Assembly (NCBI GenBank): GCA_030412945.1
Contig: JAUHJS010000002.1
Span: 136,022 to 200,021 of the forward strand
Origin: Shiella aurantiaca
GTDB taxonomy: Bacteria > Bacteroidota > Bacteroidia > Cytophagales > Cyclobacteriaceae
Reading direction: 5' to 3'
Length of the DNA stretch: 64,000 nt
Numbering within the stretch: position 1 is the first letter of the stretch; each line of letters opens with the position of its first letter. The notes beneath the pieces were generated by a model. It was given only the letters and a program-made list of their open reading frames with translations, was not told the origin of the DNA and did no database searches. Made by a program: the position numbers and the translations under genes. Shown one piece after another: positions 24,753 through 34,255 of the stretch.

Positions 24753-25644
24753 TCAATTAATAAAGTCTTTAGGGTTGATTTTTACCCTTTTGACAGCGTC
24801 TGTGGGCGTAAAGGCCCAAAAGGTAAACTCATTCACCGACCCCAACAGTCAGGAGTTTTGGATGCTTTTGGCGGTCAGTTTATTTTCCTTGGCCATCATT
24901 GTAGTCCTTATCATGCTCATCTTCTTGCTGAGCACGCTTCGTCAAGTCTTGTACAAGCAAATGGGCATGCCCGAGGAAGCGCGCGAAACGTTCTGGCAGC
25001 GGTTCAATAAGCGTTTTGTTTCCGGGGATTTATTGCCCGTAGAACGTGAGAAAGAAATCATGCTCGACCATGCCTATGATGGTATTCATGAACTCGACAA
25101 CTTTATGCCACCTTGGCTCAAGTATTTCTTTATAGGTACCATTGGCTTTGCCGTGGTGTACTTATTGCATTATATGGTGCTGGATACCGGAAAGCTGCAA
25201 ATGGAAGAATACGAGCAAGAATTGTACGAAGCCAAAGTAGAAGCCGATGCGCGCTTAGCCCTTGCCAAAAACAATATCAATGAAGAAAATGCCGTAATGA
25301 TTTCCGATGCGGCTGCCTTGGAAGGTGCAAAAGCCTTTTATTTAGCCAATTGTGCGGCTTGCCATGCCCAAGATGGGGGCGGGGGCGTAGGGCCTAATCT
25401 TACCGATGAATATTGGATTCATGGTGGAACCGTGGGTGATGTGTTCAAAACCATTAAATATGGGGTGAAAGAAAAGGGGATGATTCCTTGGCAGGATAAG
25501 ATGACGCCCGAGCAGATGCAGAATATGGCCAGCTATATCTTGCTGATGCAGGGCACTACTCCGGCCAGCCCGAAAGATCCGCAAGGAGAAAAAATGCAAA
25601 GTGCACCACAGGTAGCCGACAGTACCGCTACGGCCAGCTTGTAA
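24739..25644 (+). CDS. ccoP: cbb3-type cytochrome oxidase subunit III (CcoP), monoheme
   Basis: The protein has 301 residues from the ATG at 24739 (MKSNSQLIKSLG); an ATG at 24730 and a TTG at 24718 are alternatives, all overlapping ccoQ. An N-terminal signal or helix is followed by a second helix at about 40-65 and a third at about 135-155 (KYFFIGTIGFAVVYLLHY). The cytochrome c domain has Cys205-AA-Cys208-His209. Proteobacterial CcoP has two hemes; only one CxxCH is present here, as in other Bacteroidota. It passes electrons from soluble or bc1-type donors to the catalytic core. Confidence 0.92.
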   Translation: MKSNSQLIKSLGLIFTLLTASVGVKAQKVNSFTDPNSQEFWMLLAVSLFSLAIIVVLIMLIFLLSTLRQVLYKQMGMPEEARETFWQRFNKRFVSGDLLPVEREKEIMLDHAYDGIHELDNFMPPWLKYFFIGTIGFAVVYLLHYMVLDTGKLQMEEYEQELYEAKVEADARLALAKNNINEENAVMISDAAALEGAKAFYLANCAACHAQDGGGGVGPNLTDEYWIHGGTVGDVFKTIKYGVKEKGMIPWQDKMTPEQMQNMASYILLMQGTTPASPKDPQGEKMQSAPQVADSTATASL

Positions 25645-25661
25645 GCAATTAACAATACGTA

Positions 25662-27071
25662 ATGGAAACAGTGAGTTCGGATTTTAGAAATGCCCCTTCC
25701 TACATTGGGGAAGGGGGCAAACGCAATTGGGTATTTCCTAAAAAGCCTTCGGGGCCGCTGCACAATTGGCGCGTGTTAGCCACCATAGTGCTGTTGGGAA
25801 TTCTGTTTGCCGGACCATTTATTAAAATAGGAGGGCAGCCCTTTCTCCTTCTCAATATCTTCGACAGAAAGTTTATCATTTTTGGGCAGGTGTTTTGGCC
25901 GCAAGACACCCACCTGCTCATTTTCCTTTTACTGATTTTCTTCGTTTTCATTATCCTCTTCACCGTAGCTTTTGGGCGGGTATGGTGCGGATGGGCCTGT
26001 CCGCAGACCTTGTTTATGGAAATGGTTTTCCGAAAGATAGAGTATTGGATAGAGGGCGATTATACCAGCCAACGTAAGCTTTCACAAGCACCATGGAGTA
26101 CCGAAAAGCTGTTTAAGCGGACGATTAAGTATGGGGTTTTTCTACTGATTTCTTTAGCGATATCGCATACCGTGATGGCCTATCTCATGGGGATAGACGA
26201 AACACTGGCTATTGTATCGCAGTCTCCTGCTGAGCATATGGCAGGCTTTATCGGCCTAATGGTATTCACCGGAATCTTCTTTTTTGTATTTGCCTTTCTG
26301 CGTGATCAAGCTTGCACGGTAATTTGCCCCTATGGGCGATTGCAGGGTGTTTTGCTCGATAAAAATTCCATAGTGGTCATCTACGATTGGCTACGGGGCG
26401 AGCCTCGCGGCAAAATCAAAAAGGCCGAAGTGCAAGAGTCTAAAGGCGATTGTATCGACTGCAAACTTTGTGTGCATGTATGCCCTACGGGGATAGACAT
26501 CCGCAATGGTACACAAATGGAATGCGTAAACTGCACCGCCTGTATCGATGCCTGCGATGATGTGATGGTGAAAATCAATAAGCCCAAAGGACTGATCCGC
26601 TTCGATTCCCATGCGGGGATAGAAGAAAAGAAACCTTTCAGGATTACACCGCGCCTCGCGGCTTACTCATTGGTGCTCGTACTTTTGCTGGCAGCTTTTG
26701 CTGCGCTATTGATTACGCGCACCGATTTTGAAGCCACCATTACCAAAGTACGGGGCACCACTTTTCAGCAGCAGCCCGATGGCAGCGTGAGCAATTTGTA
26801 CAATATCCAATTGGTCAATAAAACCTTCTCCGATATTCCGGTACGTTTGTCCATAGGCCAATCAAAAGCGGAAATCGTGCTGGTAGGAGGTGATAAGATT
26901 CTGCTCCCTCAGCAAGAGAAAATTGAGCAGACCTTTTTTATTAAACTTCCGGCTGAGGAAATTACCCAACATAGGCAAGATTTGGCCATAGAGGTGTATG
27001 CCGGAGAGGAATTGATCGAAACCATAGAAACGAGCTTTGTCGCTCCCGTAAAACGCAAAAACGCTAATTGA
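25662..27071 (+). CDS. ccoG: Polyferredoxin-like assembly protein CcoG (FixG/RdxA)
   Basis: The protein has 469 residues. Four or five N-terminal helices carry the Cys pair in WCGWACPQT. Two 4Fe-4S motifs follow at about 265-300 (CIDCKLCVHVCPTGID and CVNCTACIDACDD). After a last helix comes a periplasmic Ig-like C-terminal domain from about 355. CcoG is thought to reduce copper for delivery to cbb3 oxidase. It lies 17 bases after ccoP and one base before ccoH in the operon. Confidence 0.93.
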   Translation: METVSSDFRNAPSYIGEGGKRNWVFPKKPSGPLHNWRVLATIVLLGILFAGPFIKIGGQPFLLLNIFDRKFIIFGQVFWPQDTHLLIFLLLIFFVFIILFTVAFGRVWCGWACPQTLFMEMVFRKIEYWIEGDYTSQRKLSQAPWSTEKLFKRTIKYGVFLLISLAISHTVMAYLMGIDETLAIVSQSPAEHMAGFIGLMVFTGIFFFVFAFLRDQACTVICPYGRLQGVLLDKNSIVVIYDWLRGEPRGKIKKAEVQESKGDCIDCKLCVHVCPTGIDIRNGTQMECVNCTACIDACDDVMVKINKPKGLIRFDSHAGIEEKKPFRITPRLAAYSLVLVLLLAAFAALLITRTDFEATITKVRGTTFQQQPDGSVSNLYNIQLVNKTFSDIPVRLSIGQSKAEIVLVGGDKILLPQQEKIEQTFFIKLPAEEITQHRQDLAIEVYAGEELIETIETSFVAPVKRKNAN

Positions 27072-27072
27072 T

Positions 27073-27519
27073 ATGAACTGGGGATATAAAATATTGATAG
27101 TCATCATTCTCTTCGTGAGTTTTATTGTTACGCTAGTGGTGATTGCCATCCGTCAGGACGACATCCACTTGGTGAGCAAAAACTACTACGAAAAGGAAAT
27201 TCTGTATCAGCAGGAAATTGATAAGCAGCGCAACTACGAACAGTATTTTCAGGGCGAAATAGCCCAATATAGGCAAGAAAGCCGCGAGCTAAGCTTTTCT
27301 TTTGCCAATGATCAGGTGCAAGGAATGCCCGAAGGAACCATACACCTATTCCGCCCTTCCGATGCCCGCTTAGATAAGCGCATAGCCATTGCTACCGATG
27401 CCGAAGGGAAGCAAGTGCTCCCCATGCAGGATTTGGCCAGTGGCCAATGGAAAGTAAAGGTAGATTGGGTGCAGAATAACGTAGCTTTTAGTCGGGAACA
27501 AACCCTTATTCTACCCTGA
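27073..27519 (+). CDS. ccoH: FixH/CcoH-family cbb3 assembly protein
   Basis: The protein has 148 residues with one N-terminal helix (about 5-27) and a periplasmic domain with YYEKEILYQQEIDKQRN, typical of FixH, followed by beta strands. CcoH associates with the oxidase and is needed for its stable assembly. It is spaced one base from both neighbours, so it is tightly coupled. Confidence 0.88.
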   Translation: MNWGYKILIVIILFVSFIVTLVVIAIRQDDIHLVSKNYYEKEILYQQEIDKQRNYEQYFQGEIAQYRQESRELSFSFANDQVQGMPEGTIHLFRPSDARLDKRIAIATDAEGKQVLPMQDLASGQWKVKVDWVQNNVAFSREQTLILP

Positions 27520-27520
27520 T

Positions 27521-28213
27521 ATGCTTACGGCCTTCCTCATCGGTTTTCTCGGAAGTTTCCACTGTGTGGGCATGTGCGGGCCTATTGCCTTGGCTTTGCC
27601 CGCTTCCGGAGCCGGAAGGAGAAGGTTTTTATTCACACGCCTGTATTATAATCTGGGTCGTGTGCTTACCTATTCTTTTTTAGGGGCTATCGTGGGCATA
27701 TTAGGCAGCATGATACACTGGGCTGGTTGGCAGCAAGGCCTGAGCATTGGCACGGGCGTACTGATGTTGCTGCTTTTGGCTACCCAAAATACTTCCCGTT
27801 CCATTCCTTTTATCACCCGTGGTGTAGGAAAGCTAAAAGCCGCACTGGGCGGTTTATTGCAGAAAAAAGGCAACTCTACCTACTGGTTAATAGGCGCTTT
27901 AAATGGTTTTCTTCCCTGCGGATTTGTGTATTTGGCTCTGGCCGGAGCCTTAAATGCCGCTTCGGCACTTTGGGGTGCATCGTATATGGCGCTTTTTGGC
28001 TTAGGTACTTTTCCCTTGCTTCTTTCCCTCGTGTTTGGCTTGCAGATGGTACCTATGAACTGGAGAAACAGGTTGCAGAAGGCCGTGCCATACCTAGCGG
28101 CTTGCCTGGCGCTTCTTTTAATCCTTCGCGGACTGAATTTGGGTATACCCTATGTCAGCCCCGTGATTAATCATTCTTCCTTGAGCCAGACGGAAGTAGA
28201 AGTTTGTCATTAA
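27521..28213 (+). CDS. Sulfite-exporter TauE/UreH-type membrane protein, putative cbb3 maturation factor
   Basis: The protein has 230 residues and about six helices. The conserved start FLIGFLGSFHCVGMCGPIALA, seen here in part, has a Cys-x4-Cys-like pair (CVGMC) characteristic of the UreH_2/SafE group found at the end of cco operons. A role in copper or heme handling for the oxidase is usual for this position but unproven. Its TAA stop overlaps the stop of the convergent hydrolase by three bases (28211-28213), with no terminator between. Confidence 0.8.
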   Translation: MLTAFLIGFLGSFHCVGMCGPIALALPASGAGRRRFLFTRLYYNLGRVLTYSFLGAIVGILGSMIHWAGWQQGLSIGTGVLMLLLLATQNTSRSIPFITRGVGKLKAALGGLLQKKGNSTYWLIGALNGFLPCGFVYLALAGALNAASALWGASYMALFGLGTFPLLLSLVFGLQMVPMNWRNRLQKAVPYLAACLALLLILRGLNLGIPYVSPVINHSSLSQTEVEVCH

Positions 28214-28977
28214 GATTTCCCTAAAAACCCTCTCACTATATCGATTATCTCTTGAGGCTTTTCGGCATGTACCCAGTGTCCGGCATTGGCCACGCTTTCA
28301 ATTTGCGCTCCAGGGAAAAGCTGATAAATCAGGTCGAAATCTTCATCTTTGATATAGTGGCTTTTCAGTCCACGAATAAAGAGGGTGGGCAAGGCTTTGC
28401 TCAGTCCTTTGTCCATTCCTTTGCCGATAATCTGGATGGTATCGTTGATTACCTTTAGGTTGATACGCCATTCAAATTGCCCCTCGCTGTTGCGAGTAAG
28501 GTTTTTCAACAGAAACTGGCGTGTACCAAGGTCGGGTACAAAGCGGGCCAATTGCTGGTCGGCCTCTTGGCGGCTTTCCAAGGCATTGAGGTTGATGGAA
28601 AACAAGCCTTCCAAAATCACATCATGGTGCACCGGATAGCCTCTTGGAGCAATATCTACCACAATCAGTTTGTCCAGCAAGTCAGGATATTTCACGGCAA
28701 AAGTCATGGCCGTTTTTCCACCCATGCTGTGGCCCAGTACGATAGGTTTTTCGATACCATGGGTTTCAATAAACTCCTTCAAATCTTCCGCCATGGCTTC
28801 ATAGCTGTGTTCCTCACTATGGGGCGATTGTCCATGATTACGCTGATCGAGCATATATACTTTGTATGCTTCGGCCAGCACCTTGCCTACGCTCAGCCAG
28901 TTATCGGAAGAGCCAAAAAGTCCGTGTAAAATAATCAAGGGCGTGCCTTCGCCCAGTTCGCGGTAGTATAGTTTCAT
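28210..28977 (-). CDS. Alpha/beta-hydrolase (YbfF-like esterase)
   Basis: The protein has 255 residues from the ATG at 28977 (MKLYYRELGEG); the frame extends eight codons further. The oxyanion motif HGLFGSSDNW, nucleophile elbow GHSMGG (Ser at about 94), and the late His in NAGHWVHAE form the catalytic set; the acid residue probably lies near RGLKSHYI. It is close to acyl-CoA esterase YbfF in pattern. No signal peptide is seen, so it is cytoplasmic. The substrate is unknown. It lies 27 bases downstream of pdxJ and is probably co-transcribed with it. Confidence 0.85.
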   Translation of the reverse strand: MKLYYRELGEGTPLIILHGLFGSSDNWLSVGKVLAEAYKVYMLDQRNHGQSPHSEEHSYEAMAEDLKEFIETHGIEKPIVLGHSMGGKTAMTFAVKYPDLLDKLIVVDIAPRGYPVHHDVILEGLFSINLNALESRQEADQQLARFVPDLGTRQFLLKNLTRNSEGQFEWRINLKVINDTIQIIGKGMDKGLSKALPTLFIRGLKSHYIKDEDFDLIYQLFPGAQIESVANAGHWVHAEKPQEIIDIVRGFLGKS

Positions 28978-29004
28978 GAAATCGGGATTCGTTAGGTTCA
29001 AAAA

Positions 29005-29724
29005 TCAAATAAGCTCCAGTTGCCTGCGGTACATCTGTATGGTGTTTTCCAATCCATAGTATAAGGCATCGCAAATAAGCGCATGCCCTATAGAGACTTC
29101 ATCCAGCCAAGGAATATTTTGCCGCAGGTAGGCCAAGTTGTGGAGGTCTAAATCGTGTCCGGCATTGAGGCCAATACCATGTGCTTTGGCCGCTTCAGCC
29201 GCTTTAATATAAGGCGCCACAGCCGCCTCACGATTTTGATGATACTGAGCGGCATAAGGCTCGGTGTAAAGTTCCACGCGGTCGGCACCCAACTTGGCGG
29301 CATGTTCTACCATTTGCGTATCGGGATCTACAAAAATAGAAACCCGCGTGCCGAGGGCTTTCAGTCGGCTGGTAATCTCTTTTAGGTAATCGAAATGCGC
29401 CACGGTGTTCCATCCGGCATTGCTGGTAAGCACATCGGGGCCATCGGGTACAAGGGTGGCTTGTGCGGGTTTTGCCAAGGCAATCAACTCAAAAAAGCGC
29501 TCGTCCGGATAACCCTCAATATTGAATTCGGTAGTGACCACATCTTTCAAATCTACCACATCTTGGTAGCGGATATGGCGCTCATCGGGCCGGGGATGCA
29601 CGGTAATGCCCTCCGCACCAAAGTGTTCGCAGTCCTTGGCTACTTGCACCACATGGGGGTTGTTTCCGCCACGGGCGTTGCGCAGGGTCGCTATTTTATT
29701 GATATTTACACTAAGTCGAGTCAT
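29005..29724 (-). CDS. pdxJ: Pyridoxine 5'-phosphate synthase
   Basis: The protein has 239 residues, the family's normal length. Conserved parts are [17 protein letters not shown] at the start, [24 protein letters not shown], the TLVPD substrate loop, and [13 protein letters not shown] near the end. It condenses 1-deoxyxylulose 5-phosphate with aminoacetone phosphate derivative to give pyridoxine 5'-phosphate, the last step of the DXP-dependent vitamin B6 route. Confidence 0.96.
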   Translation of the reverse strand: MTRLSVNINKIATLRNARGGNNPHVVQVAKDCEHFGAEGITVHPRPDERHIRYQDVVDLKDVVTTEFNIEGYPDERFFELIALAKPAQATLVPDGPDVLTSNAGWNTVAHFDYLKEITSRLKALGTRVSIFVDPDTQMVEHAAKLGADRVELYTEPYAAQYHQNREAAVAPYIKAAEAAKAHGIGLNAGHDLDLHNLAYLRQNIPWLDEVSIGHALICDALYYGLENTIQMYRRQLELI

Positions 29725-29754
29725 GGCAAAAAGCTTGGCTTTCGAATAATTGTA

Positions 29755-29762
29755 TAACTTTG
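29755..29762 (+). promoter_or_regulatory. Bacteroidota-type -7 element for the yqeY operon
   Basis: TAACTTTG fits TAnnTTTG and lies 40 bases before the ATG at 29803. A TTG at 29735-29737 is a possible -33 box but with a short 17-base spacing. Confidence 0.4.
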
Positions 29763-29802
29763 GGGCAAGTTAATAGATTCCCAAATAGAAAGTAAAAATA
29801 CC

Positions 29803-30255
29803 ATGAGCCTTAAAACACAAATTGAAGCCGATATAAAAAAAGCCATGCTAGCCCGCAATCAAGACGAACTAAAAGCCCTTCGTGCCATTAAGTCTTTGAT
29901 TTTGCTAGCCGAAACGGAAAAAGGAGCCAAAGAAGAGCTTACTGAAGACACCGAAATGAAGCTTTTGAACAAAGCCGCCAAGCAAAGAAAAGAATCGGCT
30001 GAAATCTACAAACAACAAAATCGCCCCGATTTGGAAACCATAGAGCTACAAGAGCTAGAGGTGATTAGCCGCTATTTGCCTAAGCAACTGAGCGAAGCCG
30101 AAGTGAAGGCCGAGCTGGAGAAAATCATTGCTCAAGTAGGAGCAGATGGCCCTCAAGACATGGGTAAAGTAATGGGCGCAGCCACCAAAGCTTTGGCCGG
30201 AAAAGCCGATGGCAAGATGATTTCTGAGATGGTGAAAAGTCTGTTAAGTAAATAA
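29803..30255 (+). CDS. GatB/YqeY-domain protein
   Basis: The protein has 150 residues and is helical. MSLKTQIEADIKKAMLARN and the repeated LRAIKSLILLAETEKG match the YqeY group, which resembles the tail domain of GatB and may bind tRNA. The conserved end GKVMGAATKALAGKADGKMIS is present. It is a free-standing protein and its exact task is not known. It is first in a tight operon with cvpA and pabA. Confidence 0.88.
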   Translation: MSLKTQIEADIKKAMLARNQDELKALRAIKSLILLAETEKGAKEELTEDTEMKLLNKAAKQRKESAEIYKQQNRPDLETIELQELEVISRYLPKQLSEAEVKAELEKIIAQVGADGPQDMGKVMGAATKALAGKADGKMISEMVKSLLSK

Positions 30256-30261
30256 AATCGA

Positions 30262-30795
30262 GTGAATACTTTCGATATTATTCTACTGGTCTTGCTGGGA
30301 ATAGGGGCTTTCATGGGCTTCCGCAAAGGACTAATCATGGAAGTGATTTCCCTGCTAGCCATTATTCTGGCCATTGTTGGAAGCTTTAAGCTTTTGCATT
30401 GGGGGATGGCCTTTATTCAGGAAAAAACAGGCTATTTCGATAGCCTATTACCCTTTATTGCCTTTGTCCTTTTGTTTATAGGGATACTCGTATTGGTCAA
30501 TCTGCTGGGCAAGGCGGTAAAGAAAATCATTGACCTTACCCCCTTTGGCTTGATTGACAATATGGTGGGCGCTCTGCTGGGGATTTTCAAATGGGGCTTA
30601 GCCCTGAGCGTAATTGTGTGGTTGGCGAGTTCCGCTTCGGTGGAAATCCCGGAAAATTTTACGCAAGATTCATTTTTATATCCCTATCTATTGGCCTTTG
30701 CCCCCAAGGTAATTGGCTTTTTCTCGGGCCTAATGCCCTATGCCAACGATTTAGTGGAGAGCATAAAGGAGCTGTTAAGCGGAGTTTCCCATTGA
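30262..30795 (+). CDS. cvpA: CvpA-family membrane protein
   Basis: The protein has 177 residues from a GTG start at 30262, six bases after yqeY. Four helices and the opening NTFDIILLVLLGIGAFMGFRKG, shown in part, with the G-x-x-R-K-G turn are the CvpA hallmarks. Homologues are linked to colicin V export and bile or envelope stress resistance. The TGA stop overlaps the TTG start of the next gene (TTGA at 30792-30795). Confidence 0.85.
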   Translation: MNTFDIILLVLLGIGAFMGFRKGLIMEVISLLAIILAIVGSFKLLHWGMAFIQEKTGYFDSLLPFIAFVLLFIGILVLVNLLGKAVKKIIDLTPFGLIDNMVGALLGIFKWGLALSVIVWLASSASVEIPENFTQDSFLYPYLLAFAPKVIGFFSGLMPYANDLVESIKELLSGVSH

Positions 30796-31361
30796 TTTTT
30801 GTCCTCGACAATTTTGATTCCTTCACCTACAATCTGGTGGATTACCTGAAGCAGGCGGGAGCCGATTGCCTTGTGAGGCGCAATACCTGTACCTTAGAAG
30901 AAATCCGCTCCCTTTCCTTTCAGGCCATTGTGCTTTCTCCGGGCCCGGGCACGCCTGCTCAAGCCGGAATACTGATGGAGTTGATAAAAGAATACGAGCA
31001 GCAGGTTCCTATTTTGGGTATCTGCTTGGGACATCAAGCCTTGGGCGAATTTTATGGAGGAAAGGTGGTAAAAGCCGCCAAACCCATGCATGGCAAATTG
31101 TCGGAAGTGTATTTTGAGCAGGATTTTCTTTTTGAACGCATTCCTGCGCGGTCTACCGTAGTGCGCTACCATTCCCTTGTTTTGGAAAAGTGCCCATCTC
31201 CGCTTGTGCCACTAGCTTGGACTGATCAAAAGGAATTGATGGGGCTAGCCCATGCCGACTTGCCCATACGCGGTTTGCAGTTTCATCCGGAAGCGGTACT
31301 AACCGAAGGCGGATTGCAAATGATAAAAAACTGGGTGCACTACTACGACTTGCACAGTTGA
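30792..31361 (+). CDS. pabA: Glutamine amidotransferase subunit of aminodeoxychorismate/anthranilate synthase
   Basis: The protein has 189 residues from a TTG at 30792, chosen because the family starts with a strand like IFVLDNFDSFTYNL and because it couples to the cvpA stop. The triad is Cys78 (GICLGHQA), His165 and Glu167 (FHPEA). The oxyanion motif is SPGPGTP. It supplies ammonia to a chorismate-binding partner for folate (PabB) or tryptophan (TrpE). Neither partner is nearby, so PabA and TrpG cannot be told apart from this window; the symbol is provisional. Confidence 0.85.
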   Translation: MIFVLDNFDSFTYNLVDYLKQAGADCLVRRNTCTLEEIRSLSFQAIVLSPGPGTPAQAGILMELIKEYEQQVPILGICLGHQALGEFYGGKVVKAAKPMHGKLSEVYFEQDFLFERIPARSTVVRYHSLVLEKCPSPLVPLAWTDQKELMGLAHADLPIRGLQFHPEAVLTEGGLQMIKNWVHYYDLHS

Positions 31362-31502
31362 AATCTCCACTAATTCCTGTATTTTGCATCAAATACAGGC
31401 TAAATCACTGTAATGCCACCGAAGCGTGTTTTAGATGCACAATTTTTTCAAACCGAGGTTTCATTTTAGTTGTTACCTGTATTAATAAAAAACCATCATC
31501 CC

Positions 31503-32168
31503 ATGGTCACCCAAGAGCTGATAAACCAAATGATTCCTCCGCTAAAGCCTAGCGACAAAGCCAAAAAGGCCTTGAGCTGGATGGAAGAGCTTCGGGTGAG
31601 CCAGCTGCCCGTGGTGTTTCAGGAGCGTTTTCTAGGTTTTATTTCCGAAGAAGCCATCTTGGAGCAGAATAATCCCGACCAGCTGATTGAGTCATTTGAA
31701 TTGGAGGATATTACTTGTACTGTGCAGGGGCATCAGCACTTTTTTGATGCCATGAAAATCGCCAGCGATTACGATTCCGAATTGGTTACCGTGCTCGATC
31801 CGGCCAATAATTACCTAGGGGTAATCACTATTGTTGATACTATCTCGGCAGTGGCACAAACAGCAGCAGTGCAGAGTCCGGGTGGGATTTTGGTACTTTC
31901 CATGCAGCAGATAGACTATTCCTTGGCAGAAATTGCCCGTCTTGTAGAATCGGATAATGCCAAAATTATTGGATCGTCTATTTTGAACGACCCTAGCGAT
32001 CCTTCCAAGATAAAACTCACCCTCAAGATAAACAAAGTGGATTTGACGCGGGTAATCGCTACTTTAGAGCGCTTTGGCTATGTAGTGGTAGCGAAGTTCC
32101 AAGAGGAGGTGATGATTTCCAATGAGAAAGAGCGCCTCGATATTTTGCTTAAATTCCTTGATATTTGA
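31503..32168 (+). CDS. CBS-domain protein with ACT-like C-terminus
   Basis: The protein has 221 residues from the ATG at 31503; a TTG at 31470 would add eleven codons without family support. A CBS pair spans about 1-130 (DKAKKALSWMEELRVSQLPVVFQERFLG is its first strand-helix region, quoted in fragments here as RVSQLPVV and NNYLGVITI). Residues from about 140 (GGILVLSMQQ) resemble an ACT-type regulatory fold. It probably senses an adenine nucleotide. It stands 17 bases before nadK and is common there in Flavobacteriales. Confidence 0.8.
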   Translation: MVTQELINQMIPPLKPSDKAKKALSWMEELRVSQLPVVFQERFLGFISEEAILEQNNPDQLIESFELEDITCTVQGHQHFFDAMKIASDYDSELVTVLDPANNYLGVITIVDTISAVAQTAAVQSPGGILVLSMQQIDYSLAEIARLVESDNAKIIGSSILNDPSDPSKIKLTLKINKVDLTRVIATLERFGYVVVAKFQEEVMISNEKERLDILLKFLDI

Positions 32169-32184
32169 ACCAAACTGATACCGT

Positions 32185-33063
32185 GTGAAAGTCGCCCTCA
32201 ACGGACGTAAATTTGATGAACCCATCACTCCCATTATTCAGGAGATAGTCGATCAGCTCAAACATAGAGGTGCCGAGATATTCGTTTCCGAAGGATATTT
32301 TAATATTCTGAAGAAAAACGACATCGACTTGGGCGAGAACTGGTGCATCATATTGGATCGCCAGCACTATGACGACATGGATTTTGTGTTCAGCTTGGGT
32401 GGGGATGGAACTCTGCTCGAAACCGCCACTTTTGCTGGCCCCTCTCAGAGGCCCATTTTAGGAATAAATACAGGCCGATTGGGTTTTTTGGCTACTACTC
32501 CCAAAGACCAAATTAAAGAGGCTTTCGATGCGCTGTACGCTAAGGCTTTTAGTTTTGACGACCGTGTGATGCTGCGCTTGGAGTCGGACAAGAATATTTT
32601 TGGCGAGGTGAATTTCGCCCTGAATGAGTTTACTATTCTTAAGCGCGATACTTCCTCCATGATTGTGGTGCATACCTATATCGATGGCGAATACCTGAAC
32701 TCCTACTGGGCCGATGGCCTTATTGTAGCCACACCCACAGGGTCTACGGGTTATTCATTGAGCTGTGGAGGTCCGGTGGTATTGCCCCATTCCAATAATT
32801 TTATCATCACTCCGGTGAGCCCGCATAACCTAAATGTAAGGCCTATGATTGTCTCCGACCGCAGCGTGATATCTTTTGAGATGGAAGGAAGAGGAAAAAA
32901 TTGCATGGTCTCGCTCGATTCTCGTTCCAAGGCTGTCGAGATGAACGTGCAGTTAGCCGTACGAAAAGCTGACTTCAAGGCCCGTTTGGTAAAATTTGAC
33001 GGATATAACTTTTTGGATACCCTGCGCCAAAAGCTCAACTGGGGCTTAGATTTGAGAAATTGA
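32185..33063 (+). CDS. nadK: NAD kinase
   Basis: The protein has 292 residues from a GTG at 32185. The diacylglycerol-kinase-like signature GGDGTLLETA (72-81), followed by NTGRLGFLA and TPTGSTGYSLSCGGP, is complete. It phosphorylates NAD to NADP, with GGDG binding the phosphate donor. It is likely co-transcribed with the CBS-domain gene 16 bases upstream. Confidence 0.96.
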   Translation: MKVALNGRKFDEPITPIIQEIVDQLKHRGAEIFVSEGYFNILKKNDIDLGENWCIILDRQHYDDMDFVFSLGGDGTLLETATFAGPSQRPILGINTGRLGFLATTPKDQIKEAFDALYAKAFSFDDRVMLRLESDKNIFGEVNFALNEFTILKRDTSSMIVVHTYIDGEYLNSYWADGLIVATPTGSTGYSLSCGGPVVLPHSNNFIITPVSPHNLNVRPMIVSDRSVISFEMEGRGKNCMVSLDSRSKAVEMNVQLAVRKADFKARLVKFDGYNFLDTLRQKLNWGLDLRN

Positions 33064-33088
33064 AATTTTAAATACTAATTTGTTTGAT

Positions 33089-33096
33089 TACTTTTG
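33089..33096 (+). promoter_or_regulatory. Bacteroidota-type -7 element before the DUF6089 genes
   Basis: TACTTTTG fits TAnnTTTG, 40-50 bases before the start of the outer-membrane protein gene. No good -33 box is seen. Confidence 0.35.
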
Positions 33097-33136
33097 TTGT
33101 TCAGTCACTTAAGTAATTACGTGAACTTGATGAATA

Positions 33137-34255
33137 ATGAATCCTATGAGGAAATTACTAGTTGTACTTTGCTTATGTATGTTGGGGCTGGCGAGCACCG
33201 ATTTGCAAGCGCAGGTGAAGAAAAGGAAAAGGCCGAAATCCGCTTCTAAAATCTCTAACTTCAAGGGGAACGACAATGTGTTTGCCGGTAAACGTTATTG
33301 GTCCTTTGGCGGTAATGTAAATGCGCTCAACTACTTTGGTGATATTGCTCCTAAGGCATCTCTTATGAGTACCGATATTTCCTTTACCCGTCCTGGTTTT
33401 GGCGTTACGGCTACCTATCGTTTTGGACCTTTCTATAGTTTAAAAACTAGTTTTAATTATGGGCGCATCAGCGGTGACGATAACCAAACCACCCAGCTGA
33501 ATGATCCTTCACAATGGCGCTATGTACGTAATCTTTCGTTCAGAAATGACATTAAAGAGCTTTCGGTAGTAGGTGTTTTAGATGCATTTAAACACCCCGG
33601 AGGCTTTACTACGCGTAAGGTAGTAGTTCCTTATCTTTTTGCGGGAGTAGCGGTCTTTCATCATAACCCTAAGGCAATAGCACCCGATACTTTTATTCCT
33701 GGACTCAACCGTGCGGCTATTCCCTTAGAAAGTGCCGGACAATGGGTGGAACTTCAACCGCTTCAAACAGGCGGTGAAGTCTACAGCAAATTTGCGATTG
33801 CCTTTCCAGTAGGGATTGGGGTGAGATACAAAGTAAATCGCAACCTCGATGCTTCTTTTGAGATGTCGGCTCGTTATTTACTGACCGATTTCTTGGATGA
33901 CATGGGCTCTATCTATACCGATTCGGGTCTTGAAGTAGCACAAATGAGCGATGCAGAGTTAGATGCCCTTCCTCAAGAGCAGCTTTTGGCCTATGCCATG
34001 GCCGATCGCTCGCTAGAGCCTGTTGCCGCCATGTCGGGTCAGGCCAGAGATGTGGCCGCTTTCTCAGAGTTTTTGACCTATAATCCCAATACCGACCGCT
34101 ATTATGGTTTTGGGCAGTCAGGGCCGGGAAATTATCGAGGAACGGCAGATTCTAACGATGTGTACACAATTACTAGTATCAATGTTTCGTATATTATGGG
34201 CAGTGGTCCTTTTATGTTGAAACTATTCAGAAAGAAGAATGCTAAGTTTAGATAA
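33137..34255 (+). CDS. DUF6089-type outer-membrane beta-barrel protein
   Basis: The protein has 372 residues from the ATG at 33137; an ATG three codons later (MRKLLVVLCL) gives an equally good signal peptide. The signal ends near STDLQAQ. A basic stretch (KKRKRPKSASK) follows. Then comes a beta-rich barrel with YWSFGGNVNALNYFGDIAP and the GVTATYRFGPFYSLKTSF strand pair typical of the family. It probably sits in the outer membrane; function unknown. It is followed by a second, shorter paralogue overlapping by 17 bases and then uppS-bamA, a common Flavobacteriales order. Confidence 0.8.
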   Translation: MNPMRKLLVVLCLCMLGLASTDLQAQVKKRKRPKSASKISNFKGNDNVFAGKRYWSFGGNVNALNYFGDIAPKASLMSTDISFTRPGFGVTATYRFGPFYSLKTSFNYGRISGDDNQTTQLNDPSQWRYVRNLSFRNDIKELSVVGVLDAFKHPGGFTTRKVVVPYLFAGVAVFHHNPKAIAPDTFIPGLNRAAIPLESAGQWVELQPLQTGGEVYSKFAIAFPVGIGVRYKVNRNLDASFEMSARYLLTDFLDDMGSIYTDSGLEVAQMSDAELDALPQEQLLAYAMADRSLEPVAAMSGQARDVAAFSEFLTYNPNTDRYYGFGQSGPGNYRGTADSNDVYTITSINVSYIMGSGPFMLKLFRKKNAKFR